A stretch of 64,000 bases of DNA from Pseudomonas sp. NFACC02. Its GTDB lineage: Bacteria > Pseudomonadota > Gammaproteobacteria > Pseudomonadales > Pseudomonadaceae. The position numbers were made by a program, and so were the translations under genes. The notes beneath the pieces are model-generated. The model did no database searches. It saw nothing but the letters and a program-made list of their open reading frames with translations, and had not been told where the DNA came from. Positions 12,440 to 23,516 of the stretch are shown here, piece by piece. Within the stretch, counting starts at the first letter, position 1. Each line of letters opens with the position of its first letter. The stretch spans positions 62,001 to 126,000 of the forward strand of contig NZ_FOEO01000013.1 of NCBI RefSeq assembly GCF_900110765.1, given 5' to 3'.

Positions 12440-13543
12440 TTACAGACGCATCGGCATAACAACATAAGCCGAATCGTCGTTGCCAGACTCTTGCACCAGT
12501 GCACTGCTGTTCGAGTCGGAAAGGATCAGGCGAACTTGCTCAGTGGTCATGACGCCCAATACGTCGAGCAGGTAGCTCACGTTAAAACCGATTTCCAACG
12601 AACTGCCGTTGTAGTCAACGCTGATCTCTTCTTCTGCTTCTTCCTGCTCAGGGTTGTTCGCCTGAATTTTCAACTGGCCGCTGGCCAGTTGCAGACGAAT
12701 ACCACGATACTTTTCGTTCGACAGAATGGCGGTACGACTGAAGGCTTCGCGCAACGCTTGACGATCGCCGACCACCAGCTTGTCGCCACCTTTTGGCAGC
12801 ACACGCTCATAGTCAGGGAATTTGCCATCGACCAGTTTTGACGTGAACGTGAATTCGCCGGTGGTCGCACGAATGTGATGCTGACCCAGCACGATACTGA
12901 CCAGGCCGTCTTGCTCGGTGAGCAAGCGTGCGAGTTCCAGGATGCCTTTGCGCGGCACGATCACCTGATGCCGATCAGCCTGCTCGATTTCCGCCGCCAT
13001 CGAACACATCGCGAGGCGGTGGCCATCCGTGGCGACTGCACGCAGGATGCCTGATTGGACTTCCAGCAGCATGCCGTTCAGGTAATAGCGAACGTCCTGC
13101 TGAGCCATTGCGAAGCTGGTGCGTTCGATCAAACGGCGCAGTTTGCTTTGCACCAGATTAAACGTCAGCGAGCCCGGACCTTCTTCCACAGTCGGGAAAT
13201 CATTGGCCGGCAGCGTCGACAGCGTAAAACGGCTACGCCCGGCTTTGACGACGAGCTTTTGTTCGTCGACCTTGATATCGATCAGAGCGTCATTCGGCAA
13301 GCTTTTGCAGATGTCCATCAGCTTGCGCGCCGGCACGGTAATCTCGCCAGGCTCTGCAGGTTCTTCCAGTTGCACACGCCCAACCAGTTCGACTTCCAGG
13401 TCGGTACCGGTCAGGGACAGCTGCTGCCCTTCAACGACCAGTAACACGTTCGACAGAACCGGCAAGGTCTGGCGGCGTTCGACAACGCCCGCGACCAGTT
13501 GCAGGGGTTTCAACAGGGCTTCGCGTTGAATGGTGAAATGCAT
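12440..13543 (-). CDS. dnaN: DNA polymerase III sliding clamp (beta subunit)
   Basis: A 367-residue ring-forming processivity clamp with three similar domains. It opens MHFTIQREALLKPLQLVAGVVERR and ends with the conserved PMRL C-terminus. Other family marks are TVPARKLMDICKSLP and ATDGHRLAMC. It lies 35 nt downstream of dnaA and 14 nt upstream of recF in one operon. Confidence 0.98.
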   Translation of the reverse strand: MHFTIQREALLKPLQLVAGVVERRQTLPVLSNVLLVVEGQQLSLTGTDLEVELVGRVQLEEPAEPGEITVPARKLMDICKSLPNDALIDIKVDEQKLVVKAGRSRFTLSTLPANDFPTVEEGPGSLTFNLVQSKLRRLIERTSFAMAQQDVRYYLNGMLLEVQSGILRAVATDGHRLAMCSMAAEIEQADRHQVIVPRKGILELARLLTEQDGLVSIVLGQHHIRATTGEFTFTSKLVDGKFPDYERVLPKGGDKLVVGDRQALREAFSRTAILSNEKYRGIRLQLASGQLKIQANNPEQEEAEEEISVDYNGSSLEIGFNVSYLLDVLGVMTTEQVRLILSDSNSSALVQESGNDDSAYVVMPMRL

Positions 13544-13578
13544 GGTCTAGTCCCTTGCCTTGAAAAGCTGCGTCAGCA

Positions 13579-15117
13579 TCACGTAGTCAAAGTACGCAGC
13601 AGGTTCTTGTAGTCCTCGCGGATATCCGCATCGGATTCTTTAAGCTCATTAATCTTGCGGCAGGCGTGCAGCACGGTCGTATGGTCGCGCCCACCGAACA
13701 CATCACCGATCTCCGGCAAACTGTGGTTGGTCAACTCTTTGGACAACGCCATCGCAACCTGGCGAGGCCGCGCAACGGATCTCGAACGACGTTTCGACAA
13801 AAGGTCGGAGATTTTGATCTTGTAGTATTCAGCGACGGTGCGCTGAATGTTATCCACACTCACCAGTTTGTCCTGCAACGCCAGCAGGTCTTTGAGCGAC
13901 TCGCGAATCAGCTCGATGGTGATGTCACGCCCCATGAAGTGAGAGTGAGCGATGACACGCTTAAGCGCCCCCTCCAGTTCACGCACGTTGGATCGTATGC
14001 GCTGGGCGATAAAGAAAGCAGCGTCGTGGGGAAGGTCGACCTTCGCCTGATCGGCCTTCTTCATAAGGATCGCCACGCGGGTTTCGAGCTCGGGCGGCTC
14101 GACAGCGACGGTCAGCCCCCAGCCAAAACGCGATTTGAGACGCTCTTCAAGACCTTCGATTTCTTTTGGATAACGGTCGCTGGTCAGGATGACCTGTTGG
14201 CCGCCTTCAAGCAGCGCGTTGAAGGTGTGGAAAAACTCTTCCTGCGAGCGCTCTTTGCGCGCGAAAAACTGAATGTCATCGATCAGCAATGCGTCGACAG
14301 AGCGATAGAAACGCTTGAATTCATTGATGGCATTGAGTTGCAGCGCCTTGACCATGTCCGCAACGAACCGCTCTGAATGGAGGTAAACAACCTTCGCATT
14401 CGGATTCTTCTTGAGCAGGTGGTTACCCACAGCGTGCATCAAGTGGGTTTTACCCAAGCCTACGCCACCGTAAAGAAACAGCGGGTTGTAACCGTGCTTG
14501 GGATTATCCGCGACCTGCCACGCTGCTGCACGCGCCAATTGGTTGGACTTACCTTCAACAAAGTTTTCAAAGGTGAAGGTGCGATTCAGATAACTGGTGT
14601 GCTTGAGCGCGCCTTCGACCTGAACATTGCGCTGTTCAGCGCGAGCAGGTGCCTGCTGAGAGCTGGCGCCGGCCATCGGGTCGAAGCTTGCCCGCGAAGG
14701 TTCGTCATCTACATCGAGCGCTACCTGAACCAGGGGAGCAGGAGGCAGGGACGCAGTCGGAGCAACAGGAGCGGATGAACCGTTCCCTTGAATCGCGGTG
14801 CTTTGAGCTGCCTGAGACGCCGCAGCGGCAGCTGCCAGTGGGGCATTGGGCGCAGCGCGGGGGGCGGAGCTTCGTTTGCTGCCTATTAATAAGGAAAGGG
14901 AAGGCGCAATGCCTTGGCCCTGTTCAGCCAACAGTTCAAGCACGCGCCCCAGGTACTTTTCATTCACCCAATCAAGCACGAACCGGTTTGGCGCATAGAC
15001 ACGCAACTCGTCGCCCTCGGCTTCGACCTGTAGCGGACGGATCCAGGTGTTGAATTGCTGGGCAGGCAGTTCATCGCGCAAAAGCTCCACGCACTGCTGC
15101 CAAAGTTCCACTGACAC
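13579..15117 (-). CDS. dnaA: Chromosomal replication initiator DnaA
   Basis: A 512-residue AAA+ initiator that binds DnaA boxes and melts oriC. Domain I is at residues 1-75 and a long Ala/Pro/Ser-rich linker (domain II) at about 80-165. Domain III has Walker A GGVGLGKT (217-224), Walker [10 protein letters not shown] and the Arg-finger region. Domain IV ends with [20 protein letters not shown] and the [12 protein letters not shown] signature. It starts at GTG 15117, with AGGGG 7 nt upstream. First gene of the dnaA-dnaN-recF-gyrB operon, reading away from the oriC-like region. A DnaA box in its promoter suggests autoregulation. Confidence 0.98.
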   Translation of the reverse strand: MSVELWQQCVELLRDELPAQQFNTWIRPLQVEAEGDELRVYAPNRFVLDWVNEKYLGRVLELLAEQGQGIAPSLSLLIGSKRSSAPRAAPNAPLAAAAAASQAAQSTAIQGNGSSAPVAPTASLPPAPLVQVALDVDDEPSRASFDPMAGASSQQAPARAEQRNVQVEGALKHTSYLNRTFTFENFVEGKSNQLARAAAWQVADNPKHGYNPLFLYGGVGLGKTHLMHAVGNHLLKKNPNAKVVYLHSERFVADMVKALQLNAINEFKRFYRSVDALLIDDIQFFARKERSQEEFFHTFNALLEGGQQVILTSDRYPKEIEGLEERLKSRFGWGLTVAVEPPELETRVAILMKKADQAKVDLPHDAAFFIAQRIRSNVRELEGALKRVIAHSHFMGRDITIELIRESLKDLLALQDKLVSVDNIQRTVAEYYKIKISDLLSKRRSRSVARPRQVAMALSKELTNHSLPEIGDVFGGRDHTTVLHACRKINELKESDADIREDYKNLLRTLTT

Positions 15118-15165
15118 GGATATCCCCTAAGTTTCGAAAGCCGGTGAGGCAAAAAACAAGCGCCC

Positions 15166-15196
15166 ATTGTAACCACCCCCGCCAGACTTATCCACA
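15166..15196 (-). promoter_or_regulatory. Candidate dnaA promoter overlapped by a DnaA box
   Basis: On the minus strand a TACAAT -10 (15171-15166) has TGTGGA about 18 nt upstream at the -35 position. That -35 lies inside a perfect DnaA box (TTATCCACA on the plus strand, 15188-15196). This would let DnaA repress its own gene. The -35 match to consensus is poor, so the promoter is a suggestion; the box is certain. Confidence 0.4.
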
Positions 15197-15540
15197 TGTA
15201 GGTCATGCAGCGGCGTCTCAAAATCAACGTCTTATAAGGTTAAATCCCGACCGACGGTATGTGCATAAGCTCTGTGGATAACCGTCGCTCAGCTCATTGC
15301 ATAACTCGGGTCGAAAATCTGTGGGTAACTCGCCTGTGGATAACATCGCGATCCACACACAGGTTTTCCGAGGGTGCAGCACAGGACCAGCACCGCTTGT
15401 GGACAGAGTTTCTATTCTCTGTACACCGCATTCTAGAAGGGCTAAATCCACTTATCCACAGACAAGGCCGCCTCTAGTCTTTATAAGCTTTACAGAAAAG
15501 CTTTAAATACTTTCCTTCTTTATTTTTATGTCTAAGCCTT
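15188..15540. other. oriC: oriC, dnaA-rpmH intergenic region
   Basis: Origin-type region in the standard Pseudomonas place. Perfect DnaA boxes lie at 15188-15196, 15273-15281, 15335-15343 and 15452-15460. One-mismatch boxes include 15260-15268 (TGTGCATAA) and 15320-15328 (TGTGGGTAA). Next to the last box is an AT-rich stretch at about 15478-15535, a likely unwinding element, whose A/T content stands out from the flanks. Its layout is mirrored by the region before mnmG at 19.79-20.05 kb. Confidence 0.88.
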
Positions 15541-15617
15541 CGATGCCCGCCTTGAGAACCTGCCTCGCTCACGCCGGATGCCTATAAGAAGTAAATGGAA
15601 GAATCACTGGTTGGAAA

Positions 15618-15646
15618 TTGACCTGCGAGCTTGCTTTCTCTAGAAT
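15618..15646 (+). promoter_or_regulatory. Sigma-70 promoter of rpmH operon
   Basis: TTGACC (15618-15623), a 17-nt spacer and TAGAAT (15641-15646), about 60 nt before the rpmH start. Both hexamers are near consensus and the spacing is ideal. Confidence 0.75.
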
Positions 15647-15706
15647 CCCCGGTCTCTTAAAACGGGGGCCATTCCGGCCCGTTGTGGACGAACCAGGTAA
15701 CACGCC

Positions 15707-15841
15707 ATGAAACGTACTTTCCAACCCAGCACTATCAAGCGCGCCCGCACCCACGGTTTTCGTGCTCGTATGGCCACCAAAAACGGCCGTGCAGTTCTGT
15801 CGCGTCGTCGCGCCAAAGGCCGTAAGCGTCTGGCAGTTTGA
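15707..15841 (+). CDS. rpmH: 50S ribosomal protein L34
   Basis: A 44-residue, very basic ribosomal protein opening [20 protein letters not shown] and ending GRKRLAV. Length and sequence are those of L34. Start ATG at 15707, stop TGA at 15839-15841. First gene of the rpmH-rnpA-yidD-yidC operon, 13 nt before rnpA. Confidence 0.98.
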
Positions 15842-15854
15842 TTAATCGGCACAG

Positions 15855-16259
15855 GTGGTGAGTCGAGACTTCAGTCGGGAAAAGCGTTTGCTGACACCCC
15901 GGCATTTCAAGGCAGTCTTTGACTCCCCTACCGGCAAGGTTCCGGGGAAAAATCTCCTGCTCCTTGTGCGCAACAACGACCTGGATCACGCCCGTTTGGG
16001 ACTGGTGATCGGTAAGAAGAGCGTGAAGCTCTCCGTCGAGCGCAATCGCTTGAAACGCCTGATGCGCGAATCTTTTCGCCACCACCAAGACAACCTGATT
16101 GGTTGGGATATCGTGGTTGTCGCGCGTAAAGGCTTGGGTGACATTGAAAACCCCGAACTAATTCAGCATTTCGGCAAGCTCTGGAAACGTCTGGCGCGCA
16201 GCCGGCCAACCTCAGAAGTCAAAACCGAAACTGCGGGGGTAGACAGTCCTGATGCGTAA
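15855..16259 (+). CDS. rnpA: Ribonuclease P protein component
   Basis: A 134-residue basic protein subunit of RNase P, which matures tRNA 5' ends. It starts [18 protein letters not shown] and carries the RNP box with [16 protein letters not shown] at about residues 60-75. It uses tandem GTG codons; either of the first two could start. It overlaps yidD by 8 nt, the usual arrangement. Confidence 0.97.
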   Translation: MVSRDFSREKRLLTPRHFKAVFDSPTGKVPGKNLLLLVRNNDLDHARLGLVIGKKSVKLSVERNRLKRLMRESFRHHQDNLIGWDIVVVARKGLGDIENPELIQHFGKLWKRLARSRPTSEVKTETAGVDSPDA

Positions 16260-16497
16260 ACTGGCGCTCGTTCCGATCCAGTTTTACCGCTATGCCATTA
16301 GTCCTCTGATGGCCAGTCACTGTCGTTTCTACCCCAGTTGCTCCTGCTACGCGTACGAAGCCATTGAAAATCATGGCCTGGTGCGCGGCGGCTGGCTGAC
16401 CTTGCGTCGCCTAGGTCGCTGTCATCCGTGGAATCCCGGTGGTTTCGACCCGGTTCCACCAGCTCCCACCTCCCGTTCCTCTTCGATGGCCGAGTAA
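16252..16497 (+). CDS. yidD: Membrane protein insertion efficiency factor YidD
   Basis: An 81-residue small basic protein with the family signature: [51 protein letters not shown]. It assists YidC-dependent insertion at the inner membrane. The gene overlaps rnpA and ends 2 nt before yidC. Confidence 0.97.
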   Translation: MRKLALVPIQFYRYAISPLMASHCRFYPSCSCYAYEAIENHGLVRGGWLTLRRLGRCHPWNPGGFDPVPPAPTSRSSSMAE

Positions 16498-16499
16498 TC

Positions 16500-18179
16500 A
16501 TGGATATTAAACGCACGATCCTGATCGTCGCCCTGGCAATCGTGACCTATGTCGGTGTCCTGAAATGGAACCAGGACTACGGTCAGGCTGCCTTGCCGAC
16601 TCAGAATGTTGCCGCCAACACCAATACATCCGCGCTTCCCGATATCGTGCAAGGAAATGCTGCTGCCAATGCAGACGTTCCAAGTGCAACAGGTGAAGTC
16701 GCTGCGCCGACCGAAACTCCGGCCGTCGTCAGCAAAGACCTGATTCAGGTTAAAACCGATGTGTTGAGCCTGGAAATCGATCCGGTCGGCGGTGACGTGG
16801 TTCAACTTCGCTTGCCACTGTATCCACGCCGCCAGGACCATCCCGAAATTCCGTTTCAGCTGTTCGACAATGGCAGCGAGCGTACCTTTCTGGCACAGAG
16901 CGGGCTGACAGGCGCAAATGGTCCGGATGCACGCGCTTCCGGTCGTCCGGTCTATGTCGCCACTCAGAAAAGTTATCAACTGGCGGATGGGCAGAACGAC
17001 CTCGTTGTCGATTTGAAATTCAGCGATGCGGGCGTCAACTACATCAAGCGTTTCACGTTCAAACGCGGCTTGTATGACCTGACCGTTTCTTATCTGATCG
17101 ATAACCAGAGCGCTCAGACGTGGAACGGCAATCTGTTCGCTCAGCTGAAACGCGATGCCAGCGCAGATCCTTCGTCAACCACCGCCACCGGAACCGCCAC
17201 GTATCTGGGTGCGGCCATGTGGACCCCGTCGGAGCCTTACAAAAAGGTTTCGATGAAGGACATGGACAAAGCCTCGCTCAAAGACACGGTTCAAGGTGGG
17301 TGGGTTGCCTGGCTGCAGCACTATTTCGTAACGGCCTGGATTCCCGAGAAGACCGACAGCAACACTGTCACCACACGCAAGGACAGCGCGGGTAACTACA
17401 TCATCGGTTTCACCGGCCCTGCGATCTCCGTCGCGCCAGGTGCGAAAGCAGAAACGACCGCCACGCTCTATGCCGGTCCGAAAAGTCAGGCCGTGCTCAA
17501 ACAGTTGTCCCCAGGACTGGAGTTGACTGTCGACTACGGCATTCTGTGGTTCATTGCACAGCCGATTTTCTGGCTGCTGCAACATATCCACAGCATTGTG
17601 GGTAACTGGGGCTGGTCGATTATCTTCCTGACCATGCTGATCAAGGCGCTTTTCTTCCCTCTGTCTGCTGCCAGCTATAAATCGATGGCGCGTATGCGTG
17701 CTGTTGCGCCGCGTCTTGCGGCCTTGAAAGAACAGCACGGCGATGACCGTCAGAAACTTTCGCAGTCGATGATGGAGTTGTACAAGAAAGAGAAGATCAA
17801 CCCGCTGGGTGGTTGCTTGCCGATTCTTGTACAGATGCCAGTGTTCCTGTCGCTGTATTGGGTACTGCTGGAAAGCGTCGAGATGCGCCAGGCGCCATGG
17901 CTGCTGTGGATAACCGACCTGTCGATCAAGGATCCGTTCTTCATCCTGCCGATCATCATGGGCGCGACCATGTTCATTCAGCAGCGTCTGAACCCGACAC
18001 CTCCGGATCCGATGCAAGCCAAGGTAATGAAGCTGATGCCGATCATCTTCACCTTCTTCTTCCTGTGGTTCCCGGCGGGTCTGGTGCTGTACTGGGTTGT
18101 GAACAACACCCTGTCCATCACTCAACAGTGGTACATCACGCGTAGCATTGAAGCCAAGGCCAAAAAAGCCGCTGCTTGA
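16500..18179 (+). CDS. yidC: Membrane protein insertase YidC
   Basis: A 559-residue insertase (Oxa1/Alb3 family) that inserts and folds inner-membrane proteins, with or without SecYEG. N-terminal helix at residues 5-20 ([17 protein letters not shown]), a large periplasmic beta-domain at about 60-330, then five helices including [24 protein letters not shown] and [20 protein letters not shown]. Start at MDIKRTI, ATG 16500; the longer frame overlaps yidD. A terminator follows at 18205. Confidence 0.98.
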   Translation: MDIKRTILIVALAIVTYVGVLKWNQDYGQAALPTQNVAANTNTSALPDIVQGNAAANADVPSATGEVAAPTETPAVVSKDLIQVKTDVLSLEIDPVGGDVVQLRLPLYPRRQDHPEIPFQLFDNGSERTFLAQSGLTGANGPDARASGRPVYVATQKSYQLADGQNDLVVDLKFSDAGVNYIKRFTFKRGLYDLTVSYLIDNQSAQTWNGNLFAQLKRDASADPSSTTATGTATYLGAAMWTPSEPYKKVSMKDMDKASLKDTVQGGWVAWLQHYFVTAWIPEKTDSNTVTTRKDSAGNYIIGFTGPAISVAPGAKAETTATLYAGPKSQAVLKQLSPGLELTVDYGILWFIAQPIFWLLQHIHSIVGNWGWSIIFLTMLIKALFFPLSAASYKSMARMRAVAPRLAALKEQHGDDRQKLSQSMMELYKKEKINPLGGCLPILVQMPVFLSLYWVLLESVEMRQAPWLLWITDLSIKDPFFILPIIMGATMFIQQRLNPTPPDPMQAKVMKLMPIIFTFFFLWFPAGLVLYWVVNNTLSITQQWYITRSIEAKAKKAAA

Positions 18180-18204
18180 TCTACCCTGTGAATAAGTCAT
18201 TCAG

Positions 18205-18227
18205 AACGCCCCCTCGTGGGGCGTTTT
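18205..18227 (+). terminator. Rho-independent terminator after yidC
   Basis: Perfect stem AACGCCCC / GGGGCGTT with a 5-nt loop (CTCGT) followed by TT, 25 nt past the yidC stop. Confidence 0.85.
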
Positions 18228-18256
18228 GCTATCCGTCAGTTAATCAGGAGCCGGCC

Positions 18257-19627
18257 ATGAACGTCCCTCGTGAAACCATCGCCGCCATTGCCACCGCCCA
18301 GGGACGAGGCGGTGTGGGCATCGTTCGTATATCCGGGCCATTGGCGGCCACCGCCGCTCGCGCGATCCTTGGCAAAGAACTGCAGCCTCGTCATGCGCAC
18401 TACGGCCCTTTTCGGGATGAGCACGGAGAAGTCATAGACGAGGGCATCGCACTGTATTTCGCGGGACCCAACTCCTTTACGGGCGAGGATGTCCTGGAAC
18501 TGCAAGGCCATGGCGGCCCCGTCGTTCTGGACATGTTGCTGCAGCGCTGCGTACAACTGGGAAGCCGGCTGGCGCGGCCGGGCGAATTCAGCGAGCGGGC
18601 GTTTCTTAACGACAAGCTAGACCTTGCCCAGGCTGAAGCCATCGCTGATCTGATCGAAGCCAGTTCTGCACAGGCGGCGCGCAATGCGTTGCGTTCGTTG
18701 CAGGGGGCGTTCTCTCAGCGTGTGGATAACCTCACCGAGAAACTGATCGGCTTGCGGATCTATGTGGAAGCGGCGATCGATTTTCCGGAAGAAGAAATCG
18801 ACTTTCTGGCCGATGGGCACGTTCTCAGCATGCTGGATGACGTCCGTCTTCAGTTATCCACTGTCCTGAGGGAGGCTAATCAAGGCGCGCTTCTGCGTGA
18901 CGGCATGACTGTCGTCATCGCTGGGCGACCGAATGCCGGAAAATCCAGCTTGCTTAATGCGCTGGCAGGACGAGAAGCAGCGATCGTCACCGAGATTGCC
19001 GGCACCACCCGTGACGTACTGCGCGAACATATCCACATCGACGGCATGCCGCTGCACGTTGTGGACACTGCGGGCCTTCGTGATACCGAAGATCAAGTGG
19101 AACGGATTGGCGTCGAGCGAGCACTCAAGGCCATTTCTGAGGCGGATCGGATACTGCTCGTGGTCGACGCCACTGCGCCCGAGGCGGTCGATCCATTTGC
19201 GCTCTGGCCTGAATTCCTCGAGCAGCGCCCAGACCCTGCACAGGTTACGCTTATCCGTAACAAAACCGACCTGAGTGGCGACCCGGTGGAACTCGTGGTA
19301 AGCGAAGATGGCCATGTCACCATCAACCTCAGTGCCAAAGCCGGTGGTGAGGGGCTTGAGCTGCTGCGAGATCATCTGAAGGCCTGCATGGGTTATCAAC
19401 AGACCTCGGAAAGCAGCTTCAGCGCTCGACGTCGGCATCTGGAGGCCCTGCACAAGGCCAGTGCGTCGCTCGAGCACGGTCGCTCGCAGCTGACGCTGGC
19501 GGGGGCGGGTGAGTTGCTGGCTGAGGATTTGCGTATTGCTCAGCAGTCCCTTGGAGAGATCACCGGCGCATTCAGCTCCGATGACCTGCTGGGACGGATC
19601 TTCTCCAGCTTCTGCATCGGCAAATAA
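18257..19627 (+). CDS. mnmE: tRNA uridine-5-carboxymethylaminomethyl(34) synthesis GTPase MnmE
   Basis: A 456-residue K+-activated GTPase that, with MnmG, makes cmnm5U34 in tRNA. N-terminal folate-binding domain ([21 protein letters not shown]), helical domain, then the G domain with G1 [17 protein letters not shown]3 [10 protein letters not shown] and G4 NKTDL. It ends in the catalytic CIGK tail. Start at MNVPRET, with AGGAG 7 nt upstream. It lies between the two origin-like regions and carries one perfect DnaA box (18721-18729) in its codons. Confidence 0.98.
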   Translation: MNVPRETIAAIATAQGRGGVGIVRISGPLAATAARAILGKELQPRHAHYGPFRDEHGEVIDEGIALYFAGPNSFTGEDVLELQGHGGPVVLDMLLQRCVQLGSRLARPGEFSERAFLNDKLDLAQAEAIADLIEASSAQAARNALRSLQGAFSQRVDNLTEKLIGLRIYVEAAIDFPEEEIDFLADGHVLSMLDDVRLQLSTVLREANQGALLRDGMTVVIAGRPNAGKSSLLNALAGREAAIVTEIAGTTRDVLREHIHIDGMPLHVVDTAGLRDTEDQVERIGVERALKAISEADRILLVVDATAPEAVDPFALWPEFLEQRPDPAQVTLIRNKTDLSGDPVELVVSEDGHVTINLSAKAGGEGLELLRDHLKACMGYQQTSESSFSARRRHLEALHKASASLEHGRSQLTLAGAGELLAEDLRIAQQSLGEITGAFSSDDLLGRIFSSFCIGK

Positions 19628-19789
19628 CTGTCCCCCTTTTCCACAGGCAGGTCATTCCCGACCTGTCTGCCCTCGCTTCATCCCCTTTTCTACATCAAAT
19701 GCACGCCTCTGACCGCGAGAGCGTACTCGTGCGCGCGATTTTCGGTCGTCCGAACAGGCTTGACCGGCCATATGAGCCCTGTGCATAAC

Positions 19790-20053
19790 CGCGATTCAGC
19801 TCAGTTGATAAGTGGGCCTCAAATCGGAGGATAACCTCGCCTGTGGACAACCATCACTTTAATCCACAGGCTTAAACACGTTATCCAAGGGTCTCATCGG
19901 CACCTGGCCACAGACTTTTGAATCTCTGTACAGCACGTAATATAAGGACTATAGAAATCTATCCACAGAAAGCGGCCTTACTAAACATAAACATAAAAAC
20001 AAAGATTTTATAAATTTCTTTCTTTTTAATTTCTTTAACCGCCATTCATCCAC
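19790..20053. other. Second origin-like region before mnmG
   Basis: The 19628-20151 gap has no gene. It holds degenerate DnaA boxes: TGTGCATAA 19790-19798, TGTGGACAA 19842-19850, TAATCCACA 19860-19868, TTATCCAAG 19881-19889, CTATCCACA 19959-19967 and TCATCCACA near 20045. A very AT-rich block follows at 19981-20040. Several stretches align in the same order with the dnaA-rpmH region. Each box here has at least one mismatch, so initiator binding may be weaker. Plasmid-borne origin activity has been described for a similarly placed Pseudomonas region. Confidence 0.6.
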
Positions 20054-20151
20054 AGCTGGTTAAATTTTGTGCAAAAGGTTCCTTTCAGGGGGGCGAAGTC
20101 CCTATACTTGCCGCCAATTTCCTATTCCCCCAAAAAACAGGCACGAGGTGC

Positions 20152-22053
20152 GTGGTGGATTTCCCTTCCCGTTTTGAAGTGATCGTCATCGGCGGCGGTC
20201 ATGCCGGTACCGAGGCAGCACTGGCGTCTGCACGCATGGGTGCAAAAACCCTGCTGCTTACGCACAACGTGGAAACCCTCGGGCAAATGAGCTGCAACCC
20301 GGCTATCGGCGGCATTGGTAAAAGTCATCTGGTCAAAGAGATCGATGCGCTCGGTGGTGCAATGGCCACGGCTACCGATCTGGGCGGTATTCAATTTCGC
20401 GTGCTAAATAGCCGCAAGGGCCCGGCAGTGCGGGCTACTCGTGCTCAGGCTGACCGCGTTCTGTATAAAGCAGCTATCCGCGAGATCATTGAAAACCAGC
20501 CGAACCTGTGGATATTTCAGCAAGCCTGTGACGATCTGATCGTCGAGCAGGACCAGGTGCGAGGCGTGGTGACTCAGATGGGTCTGCGTTTCATGGCAGA
20601 CTCTGTGGTGTTAACCACCGGTACCTTTCTCGGTGGACTTATCCACATCGGTTTGCAGAATTACTCGGGTGGCCGGGCGGGTGATCCGCCGTCGATCGCG
20701 CTCGCACGCCGTCTTCGCGAATTACCCCTGCGCGTTGGGCGTCTGAAAACGGGTACGCCTCCACGCATCGATGGCCGGTCTGTGGATTTCTCAGTGATGA
20801 CCGAGCAACCCGGCGATATGCCCATTCCGGTGATGTCGTTCCTGGGTTCCAGGGAACAGCATCCTCGTCAGGTCAGTTGCTGGATTACCCACACCAACGC
20901 GCGTACTCACGAAATCATCGCGGCGAACCTCGATCGTTCCCCGATGTATTCCGCTGCTGGCGAAATCGAAGGTGTAGGCCCGCGTTACTGCCCGTCGATC
21001 GAAGACAAGATCCATCGCTTTGCCGACAAGGAAAGCCATCAGGTCTTCATCGAACCGGAGGGCCTGACCACGCATGAGCTCTATCCGAACGGGATTTCGA
21101 CCTCACTGCCGTTCGACGTGCAGTTGCAGATCGTGCGTTCGATTCGCGGCATGGAAAACGCCCACATCGTTCGTCCCGGTTACGCCATCGAATACGACTA
21201 TTTCGACCCGCGCGATCTGAAATACAGCCTGGAAACAAAAGTCATCGGCGGCTTGTTCTTCGCTGGACAGATCAACGGCACCACCGGTTACGAAGAAGCC
21301 GGCGCACAAGGTTTGCTCGCCGGTGCCAACGCAGCGTTGCGTGCTCAAGGCAAGGAAAGCTGGTGCCCGCGTCGCGATGAAGCGTACATCGGTGTGCTTG
21401 TGGATGATCTGATCACCCTGGGCACTCAAGAGCCTTACCGGATGTTTACGTCTCGTGCGGAATACCGGTTGATCCTGCGCGAAGACAACGCAGACCTGCG
21501 ACTGACCGAGAAAGGCCGCGAGTTGGGACTGGTCGACGATGCCCGCTGGGCGGCGTTCTGTGCCAAGCGCGAAGGGATCGAGCAGGAAGAGCAACGCCTG
21601 AAATCGACCTGGATCCGTCCTGGCACCGAGCAAGGTGATGCCGTTTCCGCGCATTTCGGGACGCCACTGACCCATGAGTACAATCTGCTCAACCTGCTGA
21701 GCCGTCCCGAAATCGACTACGCCAACCTCGTCGCGTTGACGGGCCAGGGTTCAATCGATCCACAGGTTGCCGAGCAGGTTGAAATCAAAACCAAGTACGC
21801 CGGTTACATTGATCGTCAGCAGGACGAAATCGCTCGGCTACGAGCCAGCGAAAATACAAAATTGCCCGACGATATCGACTACACGACCATTTCCGGTCTG
21901 TCGAAAGAGATTCAGAGCAAGCTGGGGATAACGCGTCCCGAGACGCTTGGCCAGGCTTCGCGCATTCCCGGCGTGACCCCGGCGGCGATATCGCTGTTGA
22001 TGATTCACTTGAAAAAACGCGGCGCGGGCCGTCAGTTGGAGCAAAGCGCTTGA
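20152..22053 (+). CDS. mnmG: tRNA uridine-5-carboxymethylaminomethyl(34) synthesis enzyme MnmG
   Basis: A 633-residue FAD enzyme, partner of MnmE in wobble-uridine modification. FAD motif [18 protein letters not shown] (about 13-30), [54 protein letters not shown] and C-terminal [11 protein letters not shown]. It opens with tandem GTG codons; I take the first, with GAGG upstream. One oddity: after DRSPMYS the sequence reads [14 protein letters not shown], about two residues longer than I expect at this conserved spot. It reads in operon with rsmG, which overlaps its stop. Confidence 0.97.
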   Translation: MVDFPSRFEVIVIGGGHAGTEAALASARMGAKTLLLTHNVETLGQMSCNPAIGGIGKSHLVKEIDALGGAMATATDLGGIQFRVLNSRKGPAVRATRAQADRVLYKAAIREIIENQPNLWIFQQACDDLIVEQDQVRGVVTQMGLRFMADSVVLTTGTFLGGLIHIGLQNYSGGRAGDPPSIALARRLRELPLRVGRLKTGTPPRIDGRSVDFSVMTEQPGDMPIPVMSFLGSREQHPRQVSCWITHTNARTHEIIAANLDRSPMYSAAGEIEGVGPRYCPSIEDKIHRFADKESHQVFIEPEGLTTHELYPNGISTSLPFDVQLQIVRSIRGMENAHIVRPGYAIEYDYFDPRDLKYSLETKVIGGLFFAGQINGTTGYEEAGAQGLLAGANAALRAQGKESWCPRRDEAYIGVLVDDLITLGTQEPYRMFTSRAEYRLILREDNADLRLTEKGRELGLVDDARWAAFCAKREGIEQEEQRLKSTWIRPGTEQGDAVSAHFGTPLTHEYNLLNLLSRPEIDYANLVALTGQGSIDPQVAEQVEIKTKYAGYIDRQQDEIARLRASENTKLPDDIDYTTISGLSKEIQSKLGITRPETLGQASRIPGVTPAAISLLMIHLKKRGAGRQLEQSA

Positions 22054-22694
22054 GTTCTATGGTCACCCCGCAGCACGCAGATGAATTGACCCAAGGCGCC
22101 CGCGAACTGGGCGTCGACCTGAGCGAAGTCCAGCACGAAAAACTACTGGGCTATCTCGCATTGCTGATCAAATGGAACAAGGCCTACAACCTTACCGCTG
22201 TACGCGATCCAGACGAGATGGTGTCTCGCCATCTGCTCGACAGCCTGAGCGTAGTGCCTTACATCCAGGGTGAACGACAGCTCGACGTTGGCAGCGGCGG
22301 CGGTATGCCCGGTATCCCGCTGGCAATCCTGTTCCCGGACATGAAAGTCACTTGTCTGGACAGCAATGGCAAAAAAACTCGCTTTCTGACCCAGGTCAAA
22401 CTTGAGTTGAGACTCGACAATCTCGAGGTTATCCACAGCCGTGCGGAAGCGTACCGGCCAGAACTGCCGTTCACCGGAATCATTTCCCGGGCTTTCAGCA
22501 GCCTTGAAGACTTCACCCAGTGGACGCGCCACATGGGTGACACCCAGACGCGATGGCTGGCAATGAAAGGTCTGCATCCTGCCGATGAACTGGTAGCATT
22601 GCCCGCAGATTTTCGTCTGGAAAGCGCGCAAGCCTTGGCCGTACCGGGTTGCCAAGGCCAACGGCATCTGCTGATACTGCGCCGCACGGCATGA
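22050..22694 (+). CDS. rsmG: 16S rRNA (guanine527-N7)-methyltransferase RsmG
   Basis: A 214-residue SAM-dependent methyltransferase modifying G527 of 16S rRNA. Motifs: [29 protein letters not shown] loop [16 protein letters not shown], and [10 protein letters not shown]. The TTG start overlaps the mnmG stop (TTGA) and has GGAG 8 nt upstream; an ATG three codons later is the alternative. A perfect DnaA box lies in its codons at 22429-22437. Confidence 0.96.
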   Translation: MSSMVTPQHADELTQGARELGVDLSEVQHEKLLGYLALLIKWNKAYNLTAVRDPDEMVSRHLLDSLSVVPYIQGERQLDVGSGGGMPGIPLAILFPDMKVTCLDSNGKKTRFLTQVKLELRLDNLEVIHSRAEAYRPELPFTGIISRAFSSLEDFTQWTRHMGDTQTRWLAMKGLHPADELVALPADFRLESAQALAVPGCQGQRHLLILRRTA

Positions 22695-22712
22695 CAGGGA
22701 ACACACGCAAGA

Positions 22713-23507
22713 ATGGCTAAGGTATTCGCGATAGCGAACCAAAAAGGTGGTGTGGGTAAAACCACCACCTGCATCAACCTCGCAGCGTCGCTGGTCGCAA
22801 CCAAGCGTCGGGTGTTGTTGATCGACCTCGATCCACAGGGCAACGCCACCATGGGGAGCGGTGTGGATAAACACGGGCTGGAACATTCGGTCTACGATCT
22901 TCTGATCGGCGAATGCGACCTGAATCAGGCCATGCATTTTTCCGAGCATGGCGGTTACCAATTGCTGCCTGCCAACCGCGATCTGACCGCCGCTGAAGTC
23001 GTCTTGCTGGAAATGCAGATGAAAGAGGCGCGCCTGCGCACAGCGCTGGCGCCGATTCGCGAGAACTACGATTACATCCTGATCGACTGCCCTCCATCCC
23101 TGTCGATGCTGACGCTCAATGCCCTGGTGGCGGCGGACGGAGTGATTATCCCCATGCAGTGCGAGTACTTCGCACTCGAAGGGTTGAGTGACCTTGTGGA
23201 TAACATCAAGCGCATCGCCGAGCTGCTTAATCCACAGCTCAAAATCGAAGGCTTGTTGCGCACGATGTATGACCCGCGCCTGAGTCTGATCAACGATGTC
23301 TCTGCCCAGCTCAAGGAGCATTTCGGTGATCAGCTATACGACACCGTGATTCCACGCAACATTCGACTGGCCGAGGCCCCGAGTTTCGGGATGCCGGCGC
23401 TGGCTTATGACAAGACTTCTCGCGGCGCCCTGGCCTACTTGGCGCTGGCGGGCGAAATGGTTCGTCGTCAACGTCGCGGATCCCGCGCTGCCGCCCAGCC
23501 CACTTAA
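22713..23507 (+). CDS. parA: Chromosome partitioning ATPase ParA (Soj)
   Basis: A 264-residue deviant-Walker ATPase of the chromosomal Soj type (no N-terminal HTH). It opens AKVFAIANQKGGVGKTTTCINLAASL, with the signature lysine and P loop. Walker A' is VLLIDLDPQGNATMG and Walker B is YILIDCPPSLS. It works with ParB-parS to segregate the origin region. It lies 18 nt after rsmG and 9 nt before parB and carries two perfect DnaA boxes in its codons (22862-22870, 23195-23203). Confidence 0.98.
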   Translation: MAKVFAIANQKGGVGKTTTCINLAASLVATKRRVLLIDLDPQGNATMGSGVDKHGLEHSVYDLLIGECDLNQAMHFSEHGGYQLLPANRDLTAAEVVLLEMQMKEARLRTALAPIRENYDYILIDCPPSLSMLTLNALVAADGVIIPMQCEYFALEGLSDLVDNIKRIAELLNPQLKIEGLLRTMYDPRLSLINDVSAQLKEHFGDQLYDTVIPRNIRLAEAPSFGMPALAYDKTSRGALAYLALAGEMVRRQRRGSRAAAQPT

Positions 23508-23516
23508 GGAAATCCC

